From positions 3,144,581 to 3,154,642 of the forward strand of contig CP070688.1 in NCBI GenBank assembly GCA_020353135.1: a stretch of 10,062 bases of DNA, in the 5' to 3' direction. Of this stretch, positions 1 through 5,886 are shown one piece after another. Source of the stretch: Chloroflexota bacterium. Its GTDB lineage: Bacteria; Chloroflexota; Anaerolineae; Promineifilales; Promineifilaceae. The notes below the pieces were generated by a model that was given only the letters and a program-made list of their open reading frames with translations, searched no databases and was not told the origin of the DNA. The translations under genes were made by a program, and so were the position numbers. Each line of letters opens with the position of its first letter. Positions within the stretch are counted from its first letter, which is position 1.

Positions 1-494
1 GCCTTGCTCACGCTGTAGACGCCCATCATCAGGCCCGGTTGAATGCCAGTCACCGAGGCGACATTGATGATCTTGCCGCCGGCGCCTTGGGCCTGCATTT
101 GGCGCGCCGCAGCCTGGCACAGCCAGAAATAACCTTTGACATTGACCTCCAGGATCTTGTCCCAATGAGATTCTTCGGCCGTCAGAATTGGGCCGAAGTG
201 AGGATTGGTGCCGGCGTTATTCACTGCGATGTCGACCCGGCCAAATCTGTCGACGGCCGTCTCTACCATCTTCCGGGTATCCTCGCGCCGGCCGGCATGG
301 GCCATGACGGCCACCGCTTTGCCAGGGAAGTCGGCGTTGAGTGCTTTGGCGACCGGCTGGATATTTTCTTGTCGCCGGCTGCCGATGACCACTTTGGCCC
401 CGGCCGCTACATAGGCTCGGGCGATCGCCTGGCCAATACCACGTGAGGCGCCACTGATGACGGCTACTTTACCTTCCAGCCCCAGATCCGTCAT
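1..494 (-). CDS. Short-chain dehydrogenase/reductase, 3' end cut by window edge
   Basis: NAD(P)-dependent short-chain dehydrogenase; 164 residues are visible and the C-terminal third lies beyond the left edge. What is seen: the cofactor glycine motif SGASRGIG at residues 14-21, NNAG at 92-95, catalytic Ser147 and then Tyr160-x3-Lys164, with the family's exact 13-residue Ser-to-Tyr spacing. The text after NNAG (TNPHFGP) resembles the DHRS4-like carbonyl reductase subgroup often found near acyl-CoA dehydrogenases. The ATG at 494 is chosen because GGAGGT sits 6-7 bases upstream (501-506) and the glycine motif falls at the normal distance from the N-terminus. It is the last visible gene of a minus-strand set, 88 bases after the acyl-CoA dehydrogenase stop. 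A role in oxidising or reducing a hydroxy/keto acyl intermediate is inferred from context; the substrate cannot be read from the sequence. Confidence 0.93.
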   Translation of the reverse strand, partial: MTDLGLEGKVAVISGASRGIGQAIARAYVAAGAKVVIGSRRQENIQPVAKALNADFPGKAVAVMAHAGRREDTRKMVETAVDRFGRVDIAVNNAGTNPHFGPILTAEESHWDKILEVNVKGYFWLCQAAARQMQAQGAGGKIINVASVTGIQPGLMMGVYSVSK

Positions 495-500
495 TGTGCA

Positions 501-506
501 ACCTCC
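501..506 (-). promoter_or_regulatory. Shine-Dalgarno site of the SDR gene
   Basis: On the minus strand this reads GGAGGT, 6 bases before the ATG at 494. It is one of the best ribosome binding sites in the window and fixes the start. A perfect 10-bp palindrome ATTAGCTAAT (509-518) lies immediately upstream; its meaning is unknown. Confidence 0.75.
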
Positions 507-582
507 ATATTAGCTAATCCCCACGGAATCGATCCCGCATAGTAACCCCCCAACGAAGAGTCATTCCTTAGTATCGCCACGG

Positions 583-1833
583 TCACTTCAACTGCTGGCG
601 AGTGTAGCCTAAAATGCTGCGGGCCACAATGAGCAAGTTAATCTGTCGCGTGCCCTCGTAGATGTCGTTGATCTTTGCATCGCGCATCCATTTTTCGACC
701 AGGAGCTCGCGTGAATAACCTAAAGGCCCAAGCAACTCGACCGCTTTTTGCGTGATCCAGGTCGCTGCCTCTCCGGCATAGGCCTTGCACATGCTGGCCT
801 CCAGGCGATTGGACCGGCCGTGATCCATCATGGAGGCCGCCCTTAGCGTCAGCAGCCAGCCAGCTTTGTGCCGGGCCTGCATCTCAATCAAGTCGCGCTC
901 GACGGCCGTAAGACTGTGCTTGGCCTTGGTGTAGTCGACGCTGATTCCCTCGTCGGCCAGGCGGTCGACAGTGAATTCCAGCGCCGCCCTGGCGACGCCC
1001 ATCGCGCTGGCCGCAACCACCGGCCGCGAAGCGTCAAAGGTTCGCATCGCTCCCTTGAATCCCTTGGTGCTACTCTGGTCGATACGCTGGACATCAGGAC
1101 TGCCCAGGATATTGTCGTAGGGTATTCTTGCATCTTGAAGCACGATGGACGCCGTATCGCTGGCTCGGATGCCTAGCTTCTCCTCTTGCTTGGCAATCAT
1201 CACCCCCGGAGTGCCCGCCTCGACGACAAATGGCTTCATTCCGGCTCTTCCGGCCGAGGAATCAACCGTAGCCCAGACAATCACAATACCGTCCGACTCT
1301 TCCAGCGCCAGCGAGGCGCTGGTGCAAAAGATCTTCTCGCCGTTGAGCACCCACTCGCCCGACGCTTCATCTAGCGTCGCCGTGGTCCGTATGGCGCTTG
1401 TATCAGAACCGGCGCTGGGTTCAGTCATGGCCATAGCTCCCCACTTCGGGTCACCCTCGGTGAAGCGGCTTAGGAACCTGATCTTCTGTTCGCGCGTGCC
1501 CACCGCCTCCACGGCCGCGCCGCCTAATGCCGGGTCGGGCGTGCATAGGTATTGACCGGCGTCACCCCAGCTCAAGGTCTCCACCAGCATTACCAGCCTC
1601 AAAATTGCTGTTCCCGGCCCCCGTCGTTTGACGCCGGTTCCGTTGGTGCTGCGCTCGAGTTGGCGTTTGTTCTGTTCGCGCAGTACCGGCCACATGACGT
1701 TGATATATTCTGTGGGCCGTTCGTGCTCGTGCTCATCATAGTAGCGTGACTTCGCGCGCATCACCTGTTCGGCCACCATTTGGGCCATTTGTAGTTGGCT
1801 CAATATCTTCTCTGGAATCTCAAAGCTGATCAT
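583..1833 (-). CDS. Acyl-CoA dehydrogenase, catalytic-Glu subunit
   Basis: FAD-dependent acyl-CoA dehydrogenase (alpha,beta-desaturation of an acyl-CoA thioester), 416 aa, full family length. What is seen: the substrate/FAD motif MTEPSAGSD (136-144), the middle beta domain to about 240, and a C-terminal helical domain ending DIYEGTRQIN, whose Glu393 aligns with the catalytic base of medium-chain dehydrogenase. Odd: the RxxFGxPI stretch that normally follows the first C-terminal helix and contacts FAD of the neighbouring subunit is absent. Residues 291-320 read instead through DYTKAKHSLTAVERD. The usual LGGxGY is LLGPLGY (367-373). The adjacent dehydrogenase keeps exactly those elements, so the two may form one mixed enzyme (inference). 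The ATG at 1833 has GGAGA about 9 bases upstream and starts 12 bases after the previous stop. The physiological acyl substrate is not readable. Confidence 0.95.
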   Translation of the reverse strand: MISFEIPEKILSQLQMAQMVAEQVMRAKSRYYDEHEHERPTEYINVMWPVLREQNKRQLERSTNGTGVKRRGPGTAILRLVMLVETLSWGDAGQYLCTPDPALGGAAVEAVGTREQKIRFLSRFTEGDPKWGAMAMTEPSAGSDTSAIRTTATLDEASGEWVLNGEKIFCTSASLALEESDGIVIVWATVDSSAGRAGMKPFVVEAGTPGVMIAKQEEKLGIRASDTASIVLQDARIPYDNILGSPDVQRIDQSSTKGFKGAMRTFDASRPVVAASAMGVARAALEFTVDRLADEGISVDYTKAKHSLTAVERDLIEMQARHKAGWLLTLRAASMMDHGRSNRLEASMCKAYAGEAATWITQKAVELLGPLGYSRELLVEKWMRDAKINDIYEGTRQINLLIVARSILGYTRQQLK

Positions 1834-1845
1834 CTTGTCTCTCCG

Positions 1846-2937
1846 CTATACCATTGCCAGCCCGTCGAACGAGGCGAAACCTCGGGCATTCCGCAACCAT
1901 AATTCGACGGGATATTCGCGAATGTAGCCGTGGCCACCGAGCGTTTGTAGCGCCCGGTCGGCAACTCTTAATACCATGTCGTCGACGAAGTGTTTCATGA
2001 CGGTCGTCTCGGTTGTCGCGTCTTCATCACGGTCTAGTTTCCAGGCTACCTCCCATACCATCAGGCGAGCAGCGTCAACCTCGATGGCCATTTCCGCCAG
2101 CATGAAGGCGATGGACTGGCGATGAGCTATGGGCTCGCCAAACTGAACCCGTCCTCGGGCATAATCTCGAGCGTAGTCGTAGCCTGCCTTGGCCACACCA
2201 ACCGCTGCCGCACCCAGCGCGACGCGACTGTGACTAAGGATGCAACCAAAGTCGATTCCGGTTTCGCCGCCGAGCCTGTTCTTGATCGGCACACGGCAAC
2301 TGTTTAGCTCCAGACCATAAGTAGCTAGAGCTCGAACTCCCATCAGTCTTTCGCGCTCTCCGATTTTCAGCCCCTCAGCGCCAGCCGGGACTATGTAGGC
2401 TTGGGTTTCCCCGTTTTCGGCCGCGTAAACCAAGAACGTATTCGCCTCGTTTGCAAGGGCAACCATGCGCTTAGACCCATCCAGAACAAAATGGTCGCCG
2501 TCTCGTTCGGCGGTCGTCTTTAGGGCACGCGGATCAAACTGCACTGACGGCTCCGTCAGAGCGGCGCTCACCTTTGGCGGTGCCTCATCGCAGAATGCGG
2601 GCAAATACTCCGCCTTCTGCTCATCAGTACCTGCCAGCAGTAGAGGCAGCGCGACGAGACCGGGAACGCCGATTTCCAGAGCTACAGCCAGATCGCCGTA
2701 GGCGAAAGCCTCCATTGCCAATGCGCCGGTAACGGCCGAATAGTCGCCGAAGCCACCATACGCTTCGGGAATGGCGGTCGGCAAAATGCCAAATTCCCAT
2801 CCGGCCTGCGTGACATCGGCCGGGATGTTTCCGTCTTCATCTGCGTCGCGATAGACTTTGCGCACCTGGCCATCGGTGTATCGACCTATGGCCTCCACCA
2901 ACATCTTCTGCTCTTCATCTAACTCAAAATCCAGCAT
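1846..2937 (-). CDS. Acyl-CoA dehydrogenase, short form lacking catalytic Glu
   Basis: Acyl-CoA dehydrogenase family protein of 363 aa when started at the ATG at 2937. What is seen: N-terminal helical domain (MLDFELDEEQ...), middle domain with degenerate motif LTEPSVQFDP (127-136) in place of TEPxAGSD, then an intact FAD-contact motif RVQFGEPI (263-270) and LGGHGY (333-338). The protein stops at ARGFASFDGLAMV: the usual YEGT becomes FDGL, so Asp358 replaces the catalytic Glu, and the last 20 or so residues are missing. The alternative Glu of isovaleryl/long-chain dehydrogenases is also absent (SHSR at 236-239). The stop is a clean TAG and the reading frame is otherwise intact, so this is not a pseudogene. 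A GTG at 2946 is in frame but lies inside the ribosome site AAGGGTGG (2943-2950), so I prefer 2937. Probably a partner of the next gene, 12 bases downstream (inference). Confidence 0.94.
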   Translation of the reverse strand: MLDFELDEEQKMLVEAIGRYTDGQVRKVYRDADEDGNIPADVTQAGWEFGILPTAIPEAYGGFGDYSAVTGALAMEAFAYGDLAVALEIGVPGLVALPLLLAGTDEQKAEYLPAFCDEAPPKVSAALTEPSVQFDPRALKTTAERDGDHFVLDGSKRMVALANEANTFLVYAAENGETQAYIVPAGAEGLKIGERERLMGVRALATYGLELNSCRVPIKNRLGGETGIDFGCILSHSRVALGAAAVGVAKAGYDYARDYARGRVQFGEPIAHRQSIAFMLAEMAIEVDAARLMVWEVAWKLDRDEDATTETTVMKHFVDDMVLRVADRALQTLGGHGYIREYPVELWLRNARGFASFDGLAMV

Positions 2938-2942
2938 ACTAA

Positions 2943-2950
2943 CCACCCTT
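2943..2950 (-). promoter_or_regulatory. Shine-Dalgarno site deciding the start of the short acyl-CoA dehydrogenase
   Basis: Reads AAGGGTGG on the minus strand, 5 bases before ATG 2937. A start at the in-frame GTG 2946 would fall within this site, so the ATG is favoured. Confidence 0.7.
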
Positions 2951-2957
2951 TACTTGT

Positions 2958-2990
2958 AGCTTTTGTAATTGCCTTGCTCCCACAATAGCT
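2958..2990. repeat. Inverted repeat in the folKP to acyl-CoA dehydrogenase spacer
   Basis: Arms AGCTTTTGT (2958-2966) and ACAATAGCT (2982-2990) are inverted with 8 of 9 positions pairing around a 15-base loop. It occupies most of the 61-base gap after the folate gene. There is no U-run after it, so it is not a classical terminator. A weak attenuator, RNA processing hairpin or chance repeat are all possible. Confidence 0.3.
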
Positions 2991-2998
2991 TGAGGGGT

Positions 2999-4360
2999 TC
3001 AGGTCATATTTAGGCGTACAATCTCATCGGTCATTCTTGCCACCCGAGCCATCGCTTCCACGTCATGGACACGAACGATATCCGCTCCCCGGTCGATGCC
3101 TATGGCTATCGTGGCCGCCGTTCCCTCCACTCGCTGGCTCGGTGGCAGGTCCAGGGAGTAGCCAATAAACGACTTGCGCGAACTGCCCAGTAAGATCGGA
3201 TAGCCAAGCTCTTCGAATGCGTCGAGTTCGTTTAGCAACTGTAGGTTCTGCGAAACGGTCTTGCCAAAACCGATACCGGGGTCGACGACGATCCTAGATT
3301 CGGAGACCCCTGCCGCCAACGCCTCGTCGACACTCTGTTTCAGTTCTCGTTTGATATCAGCTATCAGGCCGTCATATTGAACGCCAACATAACGGCCGCC
3401 CAGTTTATCTTGCTGTTCAACGCTTTTCGGTTTACTACGATTGTGCATGAGCACCAGGGGACATCCGGCTTCGGCCGCCAGATTTGCCATACCGGAGTCC
3501 ATTCGCAGTCCCCAGACATCATTGATCCAGTCCGCGCCAGCGGCCAGAGCCGTTTCTGCCACACTGGCCTTGTAAGTGTCTACTGAAATGGGCACATCCA
3601 CTACCGATCTCAGGGCGGTAATGACCTGTTCAACCCGGCCGCGTTCTTCGTCAGCGCTAATCGGCTGACTGCCCGGCCGGGTGCTCTCGCCGCCAACGTC
3701 CAGGATATCCGCTCCGCCGGCCACAAATTTCTTCGCCTGGCGAACTGCTGCGGCGACGAAATCGCCCCCCCTTGCCAACCCGTCGCCGGAGAAGCTATCA
3801 GGTGTCACGTTAAGGATGCCCATGATATAGGTCTTGACGCCCCACGCGAACCAAATCGGCTTCCGCAATGTGAAGTCCGGACCGATCAGCCGTCTGACAG
3901 TGTCTTGATTCACCTCCGCCGCAATCTCAGCCACGGTTCGGCCGGAACGTGGATCGCGATAGTTGGCCGCGATCTCGACCAGTGGCGCCAGTACAAATGC
4001 CCGCTCCTGGAATCTCGGATGTGGAAGTGTTAGTTCATCCCCAGCGTAAACCTGATTTCCGTAAAAAATCAGGTCGATATCTATCAACCGGGGTCCCCAA
4101 CGTTGCTCTTCTTGTCGCCCCAGGCGTCTCTCTATCGCCTTGGCTTCACTCAAAAGAGCCTCAGGCGCCAGGTTCGTTCGCGCCGCCAGGCAGAGGTTTA
4201 TGAAATCTGGTTGGTCTACAATTCCCCAGGGCTCAGTCTCAAAAAGGGGCGATATCGTTTCGATAGCCAGCACCTCCCCCAACTCATCGACTGCCCGCTG
4301 CAGATTCTCTCTACGCCGGCCGACATTGGCGCCAAGTGCTAGATAGACTCGGCTCGACAT
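2999..4360 (-). CDS. folKP: Bifunctional HPPK-dihydropteroate synthase fusion
   Basis: Two successive steps of folate synthesis in one 453-aa cytoplasmic protein (start ATG 4360). N-terminal HPPK (FolK, about 1-140) transfers pyrophosphate from ATP to hydroxymethyl-dihydropterin. Seen: ALGANVG, FETEPWG, RWGPRLIDID at 87-96 with the Mg-binding Asp94/Asp96 pair, and LPHPR with His114. C-terminal dihydropteroate synthase (FolP, about 165-453) condenses the product with p-aminobenzoate. Seen: GILNVTPDSFSGDG with Asn184, DVGGESTRPG (221-230), SVDTY, NDVWG, DPGIGFGKT (360-368), SSRKSF with Lys396, and VRVHDV with Arg430/His432. All key residues are present. A TTG at 4366 is also in frame, but ATG 4360 fits the HPPK N-terminus. 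Neither has a Shine-Dalgarno site; the leader is AT-rich. It heads the minus-strand operon behind an apparently regulated promoter. FolK-FolP fusions are known in plants, fungi and some bacteria. Confidence 0.96.
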   Translation of the reverse strand: MSSRVYLALGANVGRRRENLQRAVDELGEVLAIETISPLFETEPWGIVDQPDFINLCLAARTNLAPEALLSEAKAIERRLGRQEEQRWGPRLIDIDLIFYGNQVYAGDELTLPHPRFQERAFVLAPLVEIAANYRDPRSGRTVAEIAAEVNQDTVRRLIGPDFTLRKPIWFAWGVKTYIMGILNVTPDSFSGDGLARGGDFVAAAVRQAKKFVAGGADILDVGGESTRPGSQPISADEERGRVEQVITALRSVVDVPISVDTYKASVAETALAAGADWINDVWGLRMDSGMANLAAEAGCPLVLMHNRSKPKSVEQQDKLGGRYVGVQYDGLIADIKRELKQSVDEALAAGVSESRIVVDPGIGFGKTVSQNLQLLNELDAFEELGYPILLGSSRKSFIGYSLDLPPSQRVEGTAATIAIGIDRGADIVRVHDVEAMARVARMTDEIVRLNMT

Positions 4361-4387
4361 AAGCAAAAATGTACTTGTGAATCAATC

Positions 4388-4416
4388 ATTATGACGCACT
4401 GCGTTATCAGTCTAAA
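4388..4416 (-). promoter_or_regulatory. Putative second promoter of the folKP operon
   Basis: On the minus strand: TTTAGA (4411-4416), a 17-base spacer, then CATAAT (4388-4393). The predicted transcript starts near 4381, about 20 bases before ATG 4360. The spacer holds the operator-like palindrome at 4392-4406. This unit matches the stronger promoter next to it at 21 of 29 positions, offset exactly 27 bp. Confidence 0.45.
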
Positions 4417-4434
4417 TATAACACGCTGCGTCAT
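4391..4434. promoter_or_regulatory. Paired TetR-type operator-like palindromes
   Basis: Two 15-bp near-palindromes: TGACGCACTGCGTTA (4392-4406) and TAACACGCTGCGTCA (4419-4433). In inverted orientation they agree at 12 of 15 positions, so the whole 44-bp block is also an inverted repeat (ATGACGCA ... TGCGTCAT outside, GTTAT ... ATAAC inside). Centres are 27 bp apart. Each lies inside the spacer of one putative minus-strand promoter, the position expected of a repressor site. Length and symmetry resemble TetR-family operators. No regulator gene is in the window, so the protein is unknown. Confidence 0.6.
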
Positions 4435-4443
4435 GAGTGTCAA
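4415..4443 (-). promoter_or_regulatory. Strong putative sigma-70 promoter of the folKP operon
   Basis: On the minus strand: a perfect -35 TTGACA (4438-4443), a 17-base spacer, and -10 TATATT (4415-4420, five of six consensus bases). Transcription would start near 4408, giving a leader of about 48 bases to ATG 4360. The operator-like palindrome 4419-4433 fills the spacer and touches the -10, and the other palindrome lies at the start of the transcript. Confidence 0.7.
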
Positions 4444-4517
4444 GCATTCTCAGACGGGCGATGGACTTCGCCTCGGCCTTGGGGAACTGGACCGTGGAAG
4501 TCGGCTCGAATGCCATC

Positions 4518-4526
4518 TGATATACT
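4518..4526 (+). promoter_or_regulatory. Extended -10 promoter of the LysM-M23 peptidase gene
   Basis: TGATATACT is an extended -10 element (TGn followed by TATACT). No good -35 is seen 16-18 bases upstream, as is usual when the TG extension is present. The last base is 9 bases before ATG 4536, so the predicted transcript begins at or within a few bases of the start codon. Confidence 0.5.
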
Positions 4527-4535
4527 TCGACTACT

Positions 4536-5780
4536 ATGCTGAAATGGCTCGCCACCCTGCTTATCGGTCTCATTGGGCTTATCCAGGCAACAACCGGATT
4601 TGCCCAGGATGCGCTTCCCCAAACGCAGCACTTGGTTGAGCCCGGCGACACCTGGCTGGCCCTGGCTTTACGCTATGGCGTCGAGGTCGAGGCGCTGCGA
4701 TTTGCGAATCCGCACCCCAATCGCCAGAGGCAACCGGCTATCGGCCGGCTGGTCACGATACCTGCTCCTGCACCGGTCGAGATTAACGGGACTATCATTT
4801 CTGGAAGCGAGGGTGGCGTGCTGCAAAGGTCCGCATCGCTGGGCGCCGATGTCTGGCAAATCGCTTTACTCAATGACATCAGGAGCCCTTACTTACCGCT
4901 GCTGTACCGGCCCATATTCGTCCGAGCCGGCGACTCTCCGCCCAAGGAACTGCCAGCAGCCGTAACATCGATGGAAGTCAGCCGTCTCCCGGCCCGGCCC
5001 GGTCAACCGCTAGGTATCCGTGGCGAGGTCGAAACCCCGGCGTCGCTAACCATTCATTTGTCAGACATCCTGCTGCCTGTCTTTCAGAACAATCTCCAGT
5101 TCGTCGCGGTGGGCGGCACCGGCGCTTTTCTTGAGCCGGGTGATTACTCGCTCAGCATCCGAGTTGTCGGCGAGCCCCTTTGGTCCCAACCCTGGCTCGT
5201 GGAACCAGGTGACTGGACCTTTGAACAGATAACTTACACTGGTGCGGCCGCCGAAATCGATGCTGAAGCAATCCGGCAGGAGCGAGAGCGACTGGCGATC
5301 ATATGGAACCAACTTGGCGATCAACCGCAATGGTCAGGTCCGTTCGCACTGCCATTGAATGACTTCCTTGAATTCAGCTCTCTGTACGGCGCGCGCCGTT
5401 CCTACAATGGCGGGCCATATGATCGCTACCATGAAGGTCTGGACTTTAGCGCCTACGGTGGGACTCCTGTTTATGCTCCGGCCGCCGGTACGGTCGCCAT
5501 TGCAGAGGAACTGATTGCGCGAGGCGGCGCTGTCATCCTTGACCATGGGCTGGGCATTTACAGTGGCTTCTATCACCTATCAGAGATTCTGGTCGAACCC
5601 GGGCAAACCGTCACGCAGGGACATCTGCTCGGCCGCGTCGGCAGCACCGGACTGTCTACCGGCAATCATCTGCATTGGGACTTGCTGGCCGCTGGTACAT
5701 GGGTGGATCCCATGGCCTGGATCGAACAAGACATGGCCTGCTGGTTGCTCGAAGGATGGGGCGTTTCTTGTAATGGGTAG
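4536..5780 (+). CDS. Secreted LysM-domain M23 family metallopeptidase
   Basis: Cell-envelope peptidoglycan-directed zinc peptidase, 414 aa. What is seen: a signal peptide (about 1-23, hydrophobic LATLLIGLIGLI, likely cut after GFA); a LysM peptidoglycan-binding domain (about 31-76, HLVEPGDTWLALALRYGVEV); a second, degenerate LysM-like unit (about 93-132); a beta-rich, Ig-like stretch (about 143-225); and a C-terminal M23 domain (about 280-396). The M23 metal and catalytic residues are complete: His299 and Asp303 (HEGLD), His347 (FYHLSE), and His378/His380 (HLH). Architecture fits the NlpD/EnvC/LytM class, whose members cut cross-bridges or activate amidases; which applies here is not readable. 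The start has no Shine-Dalgarno site and lies just after a -10 box, so leaderless translation is likely. The stop overlaps the next small ORF by 8 bases. Confidence 0.95.
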   Translation: MLKWLATLLIGLIGLIQATTGFAQDALPQTQHLVEPGDTWLALALRYGVEVEALRFANPHPNRQRQPAIGRLVTIPAPAPVEINGTIISGSEGGVLQRSASLGADVWQIALLNDIRSPYLPLLYRPIFVRAGDSPPKELPAAVTSMEVSRLPARPGQPLGIRGEVETPASLTIHLSDILLPVFQNNLQFVAVGGTGAFLEPGDYSLSIRVVGEPLWSQPWLVEPGDWTFEQITYTGAAAEIDAEAIRQERERLAIIWNQLGDQPQWSGPFALPLNDFLEFSSLYGARRSYNGGPYDRYHEGLDFSAYGGTPVYAPAAGTVAIAEELIARGGAVILDHGLGIYSGFYHLSEILVEPGQTVTQGHLLGRVGSTGLSTGNHLHWDLLAAGTWVDPMAWIEQDMACWLLEGWGVSCNG

Positions 5781-5886
5781 ATGGACACTCTACCACTTCT
5801 TGCGACTGTTTGCCGGCCGTGAGCAGGTTAATGACAGCGAAATAGAGCGTGCCCTTGCACTGCTTTTGAATTATCAGGGTAAATGA
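5773..5886 (+). CDS. 37-aa hypothetical small protein, overlapping both neighbours
   Basis: A small ORF MGRWTLYHFLRLF...LNYQGK that I do not recognise. It starts 8 bases inside the end of the M23 peptidase gene (ATGGGTAG) and its TGA overlaps the ATG of the next gene (ATGA). It exactly fills the gap between the two and gives a chain of overlapping starts and stops typical of translational coupling. The protein has a basic-hydrophobic N-terminal half and an acidic then leucine-rich helix (SEIERALALLL); it has no clear membrane segment. A GGATGGGG stretch lies 12 bases upstream, too far for a strong ribosome site. It could be a genuine microprotein or merely a translated linker that couples the downstream gene. 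Confidence 0.5.
   Translation: MGRWTLYHFLRLFAGREQVNDSEIERALALLLNYQGK
5876..5879 (+). promoter_or_regulatory. Weak Shine-Dalgarno site for the UPF0316 gene
   Basis: AGGG lies 3 bases before ATG 5883 and 9 bases before the in-frame ATG 5889. Spacing favours 5889, while the ATGA overlap favours 5883; the two proteins differ by only two residues. Confidence 0.35.

Noticed and set aside
39..446. Open plus-strand frame of 135 codons
   Set aside because: It lies wholly opposite the SDR gene, whose catalytic and cofactor motifs are intact on the minus strand; it has no recognisable motif.
1145..1555. Open plus-strand frame of 136 codons
   Set aside because: Antisense to the acyl-CoA dehydrogenase; low-complexity Ser/Ala-rich translation typical of a shadow frame in GC-rich DNA.
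1846..1885. The short acyl-CoA dehydrogenase as a truncated pseudogene
   Set aside because: The frame is intact with a good start, ribosome site and clean stop, and the 12 bases to the next gene show operon packing. The region after the stop does not continue the missing C-terminus in another frame as far as I can read.
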